A DNA stretch of 64,000 nt from Lingula anatina (taxonomy: Eukaryota; Brachiopoda; Lingulata; Lingulida; Lingulidae): contig NW_019775802.1 of NCBI RefSeq assembly GCF_001039355.2, positions 248,001 through 312,000 on the forward strand, in the 5' to 3' direction. Below, one piece after another: positions 1-12,400 of this stretch (position 1 is the first letter of the stretch; every line of letters begins with the position of its first letter). Made by a program: the position numbers and the translations under genes. Below the pieces are notes generated by a model. The model had not been told where the DNA came from, did no database searches, and was given only the letters and a program-made list of their open reading frames with translations.

Positions 1-241
1 AAAAAGTATTTAATTTACTATTTGTATCTGTGGGAATTTCATTCTTTGTTGAAGAATTGCAATTTTTTGTAGTTTGAAACCCTGGCTAAAAATAAAATAG
101 TAGGCATGTTGTTTTAACACAAAAGCCTTGCATTTACCAAGAGTCATTTGCATAGAATATTGAGCATAGATTGTTTCTTCTGATGTTTTCTATTATTGTT
201 TTGAGATAATGTTGTTAATATTTCATTCACATATTTTGTAG

Positions 242-3200
242 GCTCACAGAGAGCATGTTACTGCTAAGCGTAAGACTAGAGTTGATGGATTATTTGAGAA
301 GTGGGACAATGATGGTTCAGGATATCTCGACATGGATGAGATTGAAACAATATTGTCTAAATATAAGGATGGAATGGAGAAGGAAACGGTGCGCAGGGGT
401 GAGTGTAGAGTTCATTTTTGAAACAACATGCAGAAATGTTTGCTCAAAACACCAATTCATTTGAAGTATTTGTAGGATAAACATCCAGAAAAAAATATCT
501 TTTGACTCATAAGCTAAAGAACAGGGCTGCTCATATGCACACAGGTTTAGTTAGAATTAATTGCAATACTTTAGTAAAGATATTTAGGTAGTGCAGTGCG
601 TTTGATTTTTCTTATAGTGAAATCCAAATTACGCAAGGATGAAACTGACAATCGTTTGAGTAAACGAGAGTTCCGTGAGTTTGTGACAGCAGTGGCAGAT
701 GAAATCCCAGGCTCAGATGAGTTTGATTACATGGTTGACTTTATGGAATCAAGTGTTGAGGTATGTTTTGACAATAAATATATGTTTTGTGAGTAAAATT
801 TCACTTGTAATTGAAGTGAATTTTCAGTTAGGTTTTTGTTTCAGCCTTAATAAATTATATAGTAGTAATGCAAGCAAGTGAAATTTACAGAAAGTAAAGC
901 ATTAGATGAAGCACCTGCATTTTTAAAAACCAAGATAATTGATTTTTCAAAACTGAGTGAGTAATTGACAGCAAAATGTTTTGTATCACAGCGCTCCTAC
1001 ACAGACCGGGTTCGTGGTGAAGCCAGGAAGAAATGGCTGCAGCAGATAGTAAAGGCAGCGGAGACCAGTGGGGCACAGATGGAGCCAGTGTACAAGGCAG
1101 TCTTTCAAGCTCTCTATAAGGTACTGTATAAGGTGTAACGACACGGTTAAACAAGTCCTTATATATTGTTCACATTTTTTGCATTCATCTTTTAAAAGAT
1201 AAGATCAGAATTAACATTTTTGCTGAGAAAAAAATATTTAGCATAACATTTTTAATCGCCCTCTTCCATAAATTAGAATTATAAAGTTTTATTTTAAAAG
1301 ATGGTGTTCATTGGCACTATAGTTACAGTCACTGACTGTCTATAACATTGTGTTAAAAAGTTATAACAAGTGGTATGCGAAATGCAGGAAGGAATATATT
1401 TTCAAAATATTTCACATTTTAGGATTCTGAAACCCATGGTAATGGTAAGAGGATCAGTGCAAACATATCCCTTCTTGAGAACAATGATATTGATCCAAAG
1501 AGAGGAGATATGTTGCTGCGCTATGTGGCCTCTACACCTGAGGATGCACCATATATTTTGGGGAAATGTCTATTCAAGGACATGAAGGCAATCAGGCAAG
1601 GTTTCTTTTTCATGGTTATTTTTAGGATTTACACTGTTACTTTTTTTTATTTGTGTTTTTCTTTATTTAGTGTTAAATGTGACAATGCATATAGGAGATG
1701 TTTTCAGTGCTCTGTCAACATCTTCTTCACAGATCTAGAGTTCTGCTTCAAAAGTTATCCGTGAGCAGGACAAAATTGAATAAGTTGATTACCGAGTGAC
1801 AACTCTGTAAACAGGGTCAGTGCCATCTGAAAAAAAGGTGCCAAAAGAATTCAATTACCTCAAAATTAGGGTCGCGGTCACACTTGATAACCAACTTTAA
1901 TCAGTTTTGTCTGACCAATTACTCATCTAGACTAAGTAGTGAAACAATATTTTATTAGTATCATGGTGTTCATTGGCATTAGTATCATGGTGTTCATTGG
2001 CACTATAGTTGTTAAAAGAATATGGCTGTTTAGAAAATTAGATGTGGTACATTAGTATTTATAATGATATTCATAAACTTTTATCTCTTTCATTATAGTT
2101 TTGCCTCAGTAGAGACTGGGAAGCCTATCCATGTACCCAGGGTGAATAATCATGGCAGCATATATTTTTGGAACACTGACAGAGATGCAGAGGTGAGACC
2201 AATTAAAATTAAGTACTTGGCACAAGATCAAAAAAATATCTTTTTTATATATGAAAATAACTTGTGTATTTCTATGGCAGACACTGATATTCAAATTATT
2301 AAGGTGCAAAGAAATTTAATATACTTGTTAAATTAATTTTTTAGGACCGTGATGGTTCCTTGATTGTTGTTGCTGTTAAGGATCAGAGGAAGAGAGTATT
2401 TGGACTGCTTGCCATTGACACCCTCAGGGATCCACATACAAAGGCTATTTTCATCACACACGAAATACAATTCTTCCAGGTAAATATTATTATCAAACTG
2501 CTATCTAAAAAGGGTTTTTAAGACAGGTGATGTGTAAAGTTTAAAAAAATTCTTTTTTTTCTTTAAATAAGTGAAATCATTTATTTTTATGGTTACCAGC
2601 ATGGCATAATTTTCCCTCTATAATATATAATGTATAACTTTGTTATATTACTGTGAATCATTCAGTAGGGAAATGTAACCAGTGATTATTTCAGGTTTTA
2701 TATATTTATAAAGTGATCATTACAATTTTTATTTTTGATAAATATTAGGGTGTGGGCAAAGCATTTAGTATTGCTTACCATCATGTGGACAACCGCCGTA
2801 AAACCATGCGTATAACAGAGAGTGCCATATCCTGGATTCACCGTCGAAGTGCTAATGTGCGAGACATCTCAGTATACATGGTAGAGCCTGATGGCAAAGA
2901 CATTGATTACGTTCTGCGTAAGATGATGATGACAGACAATAAAGGAGAAGCAAAGATGTTCTCTAACCCACCTTTACTGGAAAGAAAAGACAATTTGTTC
3001 AGGTATGAACTGTACAGAAATTATGTTACATTGAAATCTATGGAAGTTGTATACACACATTCAAATTGTAATCAAGACAAGCATAATTATTACTGTATTA
3101 ATTTATTACTTTTTATGATAATTGCAATCATTTGTTTGTCTATATAACACAATACTGAAATTGTTCAAAAATGGGCATATAAATAATTGTGTAAAAAATA

Positions 3201-4696
3201 TGGATGAACCTTGCAGGGATTACTTGTTCAAGTGTGTTGATAACAGTGAGACAGTGACAGCTGATGCTTATGGGGAGAGGCACTTCGCCTTCCCACTACG
3301 TGACAGCCAAGGCATGGCAGTGGCAGTTATGGATCTGAATACAGGAGATGTAAAGAAAATGCCCAAGCATGAAGAAAAAGAAGTACAACGAATGCTTAAA
3401 CTGCTGCAGTTGGCACAAAAAGAAGTCAGCAAGGAATCTGCTGGTGGAGAAAAGACCCAAGTGTTAGGTAAATATGCCTCTAAATGGTAATATTATACTT
3501 TTAAGTAGCATATTTAAAATTTTCCATTCAATAATGTTCCTTTTTCCCCAAATGGTCAATATGAAATATCATATATATACACAAGCTATTTTTAAGCTTG
3601 GTCATGGTCTGTGAATTCTCTGGGCACCAGGCTTTTGATTGTGCAAATTGTTTTGATTATAGAGGCTGAAAAAGATGAAGAAACCAGAGTAGATGTTATG
3701 TTTGATCGCTTGATGTTAATGGACCTACGTAAAAATGTTGCTAAGCTGGATGCTCAGGCATACGCAGAGCTGCGTAGCTACAAGGAACCCCCAGAAACAG
3801 TGCACAGTATACTGAAGGCAACACTGAGTATATTCTACCCAGATGAGGTGGAAAATGGGGAGTTTGATGATTGGACCAAAGCTAAACAGGTACTTGGCTT
3901 AAAACCATTCTGTTAAGTTATAGTGTAAATAATTTTGTTTGCTTAGTTTTTATTTTTTTTTAATTTTCAATTTCTTGTTTAGTTCAGTTGGTATGTGTAC
4001 ATTTTTAAGGAAAATTTTCAATATGTTAGCTGCTATTTATTTTGATATCAGGGGGTGGTAATAATTCATATTATTTTTTTTTCACATCAAATCTTGATTT
4101 GTACTCTTTCAATAAAACATTTTTTAAATTTTCTATAATTGCAGTTTCTCAACTCTGACCTTGTCAGCATGATAGGGAAATACGATCCAACATCTGCGAA
4201 GTCTCTCATTCCACCTGACAGGATTGCCAAACATCTTGAACGTAAGTTAATTATTGGAAAGTCCTTTCACATATAGGTTGAAGTAAGTTTTCAAACATTT
4301 GAAATAATTCATTTTTTTCTTGCCTTACACATGGTAGTTTATTGTTATTTTAATTTTATATATTATTCTTTTAAATACGTTTTTATTGACATACCAGTAT
4401 TAAGTGATATGAGTGAAAACAGTTATTTTGTTAATTTTTCTGTATTTCATAGTATTTGTGTTTAATTTTCATATACATAACATGTCAAATATTTCTTACA
4501 AAATTACAATTATTTTGCAACAGATATTCCCCATGGTATGGTGTCCAAGCACAGTTCTATACCTGCTCAGCACATGTATAACTGGGTATTTGTGTGCCTG
4601 TCACTTATCCAGCACACAGCTAAGATGAGGGAGAGTAAGCGAGGAGGAGCCTTAACACCCCCGCCAGGAAAAGGGACCAAAGGAGATGAGGAATAA
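242..4696 (+). CDS. EFCAB5: EFCAB5-like EF-hand/GAF-like protein, 3' eleven exons
   Basis: Seen: exons 242-398, 618-760, 992-1120, 1423-1595, 2099-2192, 2345-2479, 2749-3002, 3217-3467, 3663-3889, 4145-4241 and 4524-4696 join in frame and end at TAA 4694-4696. Exon 1 carries a canonical EF-hand loop ([12 protein letters not shown]). Exons 4-8 encode a region with 'GKPIHVPRV', '[12 protein letters not shown]' and 'AYHHVDNRR', resembling the GAF-like C-terminal half of EFCAB5. Exon 9 has '[19 protein letters not shown]', a helical segment also seen in axonemal proteins. Known: EFCAB5 is a poorly characterised calcium-binding protein of ciliated or sperm cells. The 5' part lies outside the window, so no start codon is assigned. 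Exon 4 ends at a GC donor (AG|GCAAGG); the exon 4-5 phase only works with this donor. The protein ends in a basic, Pro-containing tail (GKGTKGDEE). The name rests on recalled family similarity and was not searched. Confidence 0.8.
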
Positions 4697-5220
4697 ATCT
4701 TACTACAGATTATTTCATTTCTGCTGATAATGTGTGAAATGTAATATATTCATAGTACATGGCAGGTCCAGATGCTTTAGACTAAGAGAACATTTTGAGC
4801 AAATATTCATCTGTACATTATTACAGTCTCATTGGAAAAACAAAAGTGGACTGACCTCATCATCCTCAACTTGGAACCTTCACAGGATTGATGTATCATT
4901 TTAGTACTCTTTATATATTGTACATTTAAAAATCAAACTGGTACTGAAACTTTACTACCAGAGGATCCAAGCAAGACTGCCCACCTTGTCTGTACTTGCA
5001 TGTGCAGGTTAATTGCTATTTTGATATTCAATTTATGAAATCCACTCAATTCAGTTAACATAAAAGGATTTACAATACTATTGTAAAGTTAATCGTTGTT
5101 TGTGGCCTTATTTGTGAACAAACTACTCTGTACATGTAGATTTCATCAACCAGTTTCTTTGCAGTGTACTTCTTATCAATTATATCTTATTGTATGTAAT
5201 ATATATTTGTATATTAAACG
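4697..5220 (+). promoter_or_regulatory. Probable 3' UTR of the EFCAB5-like gene
   Basis: AT-rich non-coding sequence directly after the stop codon. An ATTAAA-type poly(A) signal lies near 5213-5218, with GT/T-rich sequence downstream. No ORF of note. The 3' end is inferred from the signal only. Confidence 0.4.
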
Positions 5221-5349
5221 TGTATCAATTTCAGGTTTTCCTCCTCTTTTAAAATATAATTTTTTTTTACTGTAAAAAGGCATTGAATTTGATCTTCATT
5301 TATGCAATAAGAAAAAGAAAAGTTTATAGAATTATTTTGAGAAAAAATA

Positions 5350-5590
5350 GAGGAAAACAAAATCGGTCCATAACTTGTTGTTTTTTTTTTTTTATTGATG
5401 GATTATTGATCGTGATCACCACCAAATACTAATCATGTGTTCCTTGGCCCACTTCTGACAGTTCCTGAAATTTTCATCAAAATCGGTCCATAACATTTTC
5501 TGTAATGTTGTTAACAGACACACACACAGACAGATAGACAGACAAACTAACGGAACCATAAAATATAACCTCCTTGGCAGAGGTAATAAA
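5350..5590. repeat. Dispersed repeat with 'cggtccataac' and 'cctccttggcagaggtaat' tail
   Basis: The 14-base string aaaatcggtccataac-type block occurs twice (about 5361 and 5481), followed by a CA/GA-rich run and the tail ATAACCTCCTTGGCAGAGGTAATA. A second, diverged tail is at 18085-18135 (ACATAACCTTCTTGACAGAGGTAAG). From memory, closely related non-coding repeats occur in many marine animal genomes. No coding capacity is visible. The rest of 5221-5930 is AT-rich with nothing recognised. Confidence 0.5.
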
Positions 5591-5939
5591 CCATGTCAAT
5601 GAATGCCTGTACCATATCCAACTGTACGTAACTATATTTGAGGGGGGGCATTTTTTGACAAATTGCATAGCGATGTCTGCTCTTCAGTACTTGAAAAGTA
5701 TGAAAAGCATTACTCATAGAATTATACTGGATCTTCAAAATATGTAAGTTTTAACTTATTAAAATTTCCAAAGCAATCCACCCATCTTTCTTCTGCACAT
5801 GCGCAAAGTGGTCTCTCCTCAATCCCTCTACCTTCTCACAAATTTCATTTCATTATGTCGTGATAAAAAGAAAAGACGGAAATGTATTGCACCTTAACTC
5901 TCTATTTCACTTGGTTATAAGGGCCAAAAAATTATAGGA

Positions 5940-6489
5940 TGAAAAAAAACGCGGTGCGGAGGGGAGATAGAAATGGTCCTTAACAAACCACGCGTACTAT
6001 GGCGTCTATCCGATTCACAGACTCGATTTGGATTAAACAACATAAGCCAAAGGTAGTAGCATATCGCGCTTGCAACGAGGCTACAAAGCGGATACTCGTC
6101 GACTGATGACAGGGGTTCAGGTAGGGGCAATTTATAATGACTGTTGTTGCTGAAATTAACTTTATTTGTGATATTACCAGCAATGCTTCAGGACAACTAT
6201 ATTATAACAGAGACAATGCGTAGTATTTACAGGCTAACAGAGAATGAAGATGAAAGAGCTGTGAACTAGAAAGAGTGTGGACTGTTTGGATTGTGAATTT
6301 GTATACAGCACAGAAACCTGTTGTCATCAGTAGAGAACTCGAAGATTTGACTACCCATCTGTACGTTAGGTTAAGAACTGTCATTTATCATAAAAGACAC
6401 GCACTTGCTGCCGAATACTACTTTTAAGACTGAGTCAGAGACGTTATTTTCGGCTTCAAGAGTGTACATAAAAACAACCCAGGCTAAAA
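5940..6489 (+). promoter_or_regulatory. Probable promoter/5' UTR region of SUGP1
   Basis: About 550 bases upstream of the SUGP1 start with locally raised GC and CpG content (5950-6120, e.g. GCGGTGCGG, ACGCGTACT), unlike the AT-rich surroundings. No TATA box is convincing. The role is inferred from position and composition only. Confidence 0.3.
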
Positions 6490-9400
6490 ATGGCGTACCG
6501 ACAACATCAACAGCCAAACCAGTGTCCCAGCAAGGGCAACTTTCAGGATCGTTTCAAGCAGATGTCGGCACAAGAGAGGCTAATCGAGCAAAAGAAAAAG
6601 GAACTGGAGCAGAAAGCTCTAGAAGATAAACGAAAACAGCAGGAAGATGCCCTAAAGAAACTACAAGGAAAGCAGAAAAAAGAAGAATCCAATCCCGTGG
6701 GCAACAGAGGAAAACATTTCGGCAAAATGTAATTACTTGTAGATGTTTATTTGATTTCTCAGTCATTGTTCATTGATTAATATGGCTCAGATTTGTGTCT
6801 TATTTCAGCTTTACATGATAGGCAGGTAAGGCCTCAAAACTCGAGCCTTGATTTTGTAATGTAACACGGGGTGTTAGGAGGCCTTATTACCTGCGGTAAG
6901 TACAGTGTCCAAAGAATTCAAGTATGAACATTTAGGCAAGGGTCCGATGCAAGCTAAATAACATGTTGTCTGTTTTTCGATTACCAAATATGTATTTTTT
7001 AAGATGGGGAAAATAGCTGATGCTGGTCAATTTCTCAAAAAGGTTCGGCAGAAGGCCTGGCTTTCAAAAACGAGATCGAAAAGAAGAACCTGAAAAGACC
7101 AAACAAGCTTCAAATTCTAACATATTTTCCAATGATGGCAGCTTCTTAGAACAATTCCAGAAATTAAGTGGTATGAAAGGTGAGTTACTCCCAGGCACCT
7201 TCAGCAGCAAACAGACATTTAAGTGCATAGATTAATTATGATCTTATATACATGAATTTGTTGCCTTATAAGACACTATATTAACCAGTGATTATCATTA
7301 TGCCTTCAACATTTTTTGACCAGTTATATAAAGTAAACATTTTATCATTTAGTCAACAAAGTCAAAAGTTGCAACTTTTGGTGTTATTATGGAGGACATT
7401 GATATTTAGATATTAAATCATATAATAAAATAATAACAGGCAATATCAACCTTGGCAGCACTTTCAATTTCTGATATCTACATTGACCTGTACTAAATTG
7501 TATTATTGCATATTTTTGACTGTATTCTGTAGTGATGATTTTTTATAACGTTCTTAATGGCAAGTTTTATGCAGTAATTAGCTTCATCCAGTGCACTTAA
7601 TCTCAATTGTTTTGTTTTGCTAAATTGTGCTTTTGTTGTCTAGTGTGAAGTAACAAAGAAAGATGTCATTTTCAGTTAAAAAGAAGAAAATGGATGAAGA
7701 TGTAAATGTATCAGATGTTTCTGTCACTCACTATCAGCAAGAACAGCAACAACAGGAAAAACAAACTCCCCAAAATGACCAGAAACAGACAGCTGTAGTC
7801 CAGAGCCCAGTGCCTGTAAACATGCCTGCACACATACCATCACCGCTCATGTCAACCCATCAACAGCAGCCGAGGCCACAGATCACTGTACAAAGTATTG
7901 GTAGGATAGGACCCGCTGCTGACCCTCAGCCAGCTGGCCCTGGTTTACCCTCACCTCCACCTCCAGCCACAATACATGTTGGTACCATTCCTGTGCCACC
8001 TCCAGTAACATCCCAGTCTGTCCAACAACCTGTCTACCCACAACAACAAGAACACACAGCAAATCAGAGGCATGTGAACTTTCCTGACTTGGGTCACCCT
8101 CCTCCCCAAACTGTGGAGATCCCTAATCAACCGAGGTTGGGCGCACCTCCTCTTGCACTTCATCTGGGTCAGCATCAAGGGCCTCCGCCTAAACCTGTAG
8201 TGCCCACATCTCACATTCCTTCTCATGGAGGGATTGCTGTGCCTGGAGGCCAACCCCCTGCTCCCCATTTACCACCCCCTTCAGGTTTAATGAACCCCCA
8301 CGTCCCCACACCACCACATGTAGGGGAAGTCTCAGCAAGGTCATTACCACCCCCTGGTATGGCTGTGTCCAGTGGTCAAGTTTTGGGGTTACCTGTGGGT
8401 CCACCACCACCTCCTTCAACCAGTGTGTTTTCTCAAGTATCAATTCCATCTAGTTTAGCAACATCAGTTCCTCCAGGTTTTTCAACTTCAGCTCCTGGTA
8501 TGATGACTTCATTTCCCCCAGGTGCGGCAACATCAGCCCCACTTGGCTTCACAAATTCTGCCCCGCCTGGTTTTATGACATCAGGCCCACCTCCGTTACA
8601 CATGGCTGCACCCCAGCCTCTCATTGCTGGTCAAAACACATGGCAATTTACACCTAAAACTGAACATCCACTAACACAACAGCAACCCCACATGAAAACT
8701 GAAGTGTTTGAATATGGACATGAGAGGAAAAACCACTCAGTTGAAAGTCAGAATGTGTTTAATTACAACCATGGACAGTTACCAAGTGAGGGTTTCAGCA
8801 ACCAGGGTGGAGGAATGATGAAAAATTTGGGGCAACCTTTGTCCAATTCACAGGCATACTCAGGAGAATATGGGCCTCCCACTGGACAGGGAATGCCCAG
8901 TGAATATGGGCAGCCACAATTGCCAGTTATGCAAGAACCTCAGCAGCACATACCACCAGAGCAGGTGTATGATCCTACAAGTCCTACTGAGGGAACAGAA
9001 TCCAGCCCTGATGAAAAGCAGCAGAAAAAGCTTCCCTTAATTGGAAAGAAGGTCACTCCCACTTCCATCTCAAGGTTTGGGTTATTTTGTACATATATAG
9101 CAGTTTTTGATAATTGATTCTTCATATGGAAACATTTGATGTAGAAGTTCTGTTAACACAAAAAGAATGATTAATAGTGTTTAGTTGGCAGGATTTGCTT
9201 TGTTGTATTGAGATTTTTGTTTCCAATATAATAATCATTTGAACTGGATTAAAAATTTCAAAAATTGAACTTGTTTACATGTATATGTCAAATTTAAACA
9301 ACTGCTTTTCAGCATGTTGTTCCAAATGAAGAAAGCCAGCACAACTAACAAGCCAAACAGCAATGTAGCCAATGTGTTTGAGACCTCAACAGTAGAAAAG

Positions 9401-12400
9401 CAGAAGGATACTGGTAGGTGCACAAAACTGGCTGTGTTATATGTTAATAAATGTATTTAAGTAAAACTGCTTTTATTCATAAAAGATTATTGTAAGAACT
9501 TTGCTTAAGCTTGTTATACTTTTTAAAAAAATTATAAAGTAAGTGAATCTGAACTGTTAAATACAATTGCACAATGATAAACCTACTGCAGATGATATAG
9601 CCACGAGAGCAGGGATAGAATATTAATAGAAGTGGTTCTAGTTTCTCCTCCAGAGAACCCACAGCTGAGAAACTTTATTGATAACTTTGCCAAGTATGTG
9701 GCTGATGGAGGGCCAGTAGTAGAGGAAGTGGCCTTCAAGAACAACAGGGAAAACCCAGCATTTGCGTGAGTTGCCTCCCTTCCCAAATTTAAAACTCCAA
9801 ATAGTATTTTTAAATGCATTAAAATGCCTATTAAATGTGCAGTGAATAGAGGCACAAAGCAAACTATCTTTAAGTAAGGCCAAGGCTAAAGCAGTTATAG
9901 CTTACTAATTCATTGAATTCTTGGATTTTACAGGTTCCTTTATGAAGAAAATAGTCCAGCCCACATTTATTACAAACAGAAAGTTGAGTCACTGAAGGCT
10001 GGCAAAGACAGTAAGAAAGTGCAAGGTACAGATGTAGGAGATGGTAAGTTGTATATTCTGCTTGTAAACAGAAAATTGAAACTATAATGGAAAGTCAACT
10101 CGTACTCATCAAATGAGATTTGAGTACTCTAAGTTTAGTTGAGTACTCCAATCATTTGCATATTACTTTTGGAACCTCCTTCAAACTTTGTTTATAAAAC
10201 TACAACATAAAACAACCTTGGCACACACTGACAAGAACATTTTATTCCCTTTGCTATAATGATTCCATTTTCAAAATTTTAATACATTTAATTTCTTTTC
10301 CAACTTCATTTGACAAATGAAAATTTTTACCAATTTGAGAAAATTGTAGGATGGAGCTTTGACAGCAAAATTGTTTTCTGGTAATGAAATAGGGGAACCT
10401 GATAGAAAAAAGAAAAGGAAGAGCAGGTGGGGACCTCAGGAAGAGGAGAGTTCTATACCACCTCCAGGAGTGGCCTCTCTACCAGATCCTCAGGGTGCGG
10501 CACCCTTTCCAGGCGGCAATATAGGAGCTCCAGGAGTAGCAACAGCACTCAGTCTTGGAGGAACAGGTTACTTCTATAAACTTAACTGGCTTACAAAAAA
10601 ACAAATAAGGTCTGATAGCCCAAAATCTTTGGTGTCAAGGCATTTTAACTTTCAAGGATAGTAGAAGATATTCTATGGATCCATAGATTAGAATAATAGT
10701 TCCTTAAAAATATCAAGGCCAGCCATAGCTCTGGTAAACTAAAAAATATACCTAAAAACCATAACTAAACATATCTTATCTTGACATTGTTAATAACCCA
10801 CCCAGGGGCGGATTTAGGGCGTCTTCTGGGTCTTCCGGAAGACAGTCAGATTTTCAAGTTCACATTGACGGGTATCTAATTTTTTCTGTCGGAAGACGGT
10901 CAAAAATGGAGGATGGATCAACAAAGATAAATTGGAAGACTGTCAGAAAATAACTCTGGATCTGCCCCTGCCCACCCCTAATGACTTTTGACTCTACTTA
11001 TTATTGGCATAAGTATTTTAAAATGAGTCTGTGGACAAGAGAGTTTTTCTTTCAAATGCAAGTGAATGTTATTAAGTGGATAGATATATGCATATCCAAT
11101 ATGAATATTAAAGTGATTTTAAAAAGTTTTTTTAGATGTGAGTTATTTATAGTTTCTAGTGATAATTCCATCATATTAGAAATACTTTCCACATAAAATT
11201 GCATTGATATACTTTCTCAAAATCTTTAAATAAACCCATTTCTAGGCACTTTTTTCATACATGGGCATCAAACTAATAGGAACTTTTGTTGCTGTTATTA
11301 CTTTCTGATACAGAGGGAAAACTTTGTTACTCGGTTAAAAAGAAATTGAATGACCAATTAGTGATAATCATGAAAGAAAGCTGTATCAAATAAAACATTA
11401 TCTTTATAATACTACTAATTGCAGTCACTATAAGCCACCACTGTTTGCGGCCTCCTGTTCCATTCAACCCTGCTTTGCTGGCCAAACAGATGACAGGCGG
11501 AGAGCACATGAATGCAGATCAAATTAAACAACTTCAGCAACAAAAAGAGGTAGGTAGCCTTCTGAAGCATTGTTTGTAGTGCAGGTTTTACATAAAATGC
11601 ATTTCATGTTATTTTGCATTTTTTATCAAAAAGGGAATGGCCGAAAAAAATCCTTACCTTCCAACTGCAATACCTAGTTATATTGATAACCAGTATTGCT
11701 TCTTGGATTTTCCCCCATTTACAGTCTTCTGTAGAACATCCGCTGATAAGGGGTGCAGGATTTTTTTTTTAATGAAGATGACCCACAGTAAGGAGCTCTG
11801 GGTACAGCTTTCATGAATTTGCATAATATCATTATCAAATGGTTTTTTATCCTTCAGTTGCAACTGATGTATGATATGATCAATGCCAGACAGAAGGCAA
11901 TGGAGGCTGCAGCAGTTTCTGGCATACAGGGATCTAATTACTCTAAAGCCAAGCAGCAATATGAATATGACTCAGATGAAGAAGTGGACGAGGAGGGGAC
12001 ATGGGAACACAAGAAGAGAAAACAAGAGATGCAGGCTACTAAAGGTGATATAATGAGTATTTCATATCCGTTTGACATTGCAACAACTATAAAGAATAGG
12101 AAGATGCTTGCAATTTCAATAATGCTATGGTTTTGTTGTATCCATTTTGATTTTTTCAGACTGGGCTGAGAAGTTAACGGAGATGAGTCGTGGCAAGCAT
12201 CATATTGGAGATTTTTTACCACCTGAGGAACTAGAAAAATTCATGGAAACTTTCAATGTATGTATTTACTTTAGTCAAAAAGTAAACAAATAAACACTGT
12301 GTGTGTGCCATTCTGTGTGTTTGTTAGCATAGAAAATTACCCAAAAACTTCTGGAAGTTGGATGAAATGATACACAGTTATCTAAAACACCTTCACACTG

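Noticed and set aside
10350-10356. Acceptor at 10349 for SUGP1 exon 7
   Set aside because: Used with the strong exon 6 donor it puts a stop in frame within about 12 codons; the next AG (10356) restores the conserved [10 protein letters not shown] frame.
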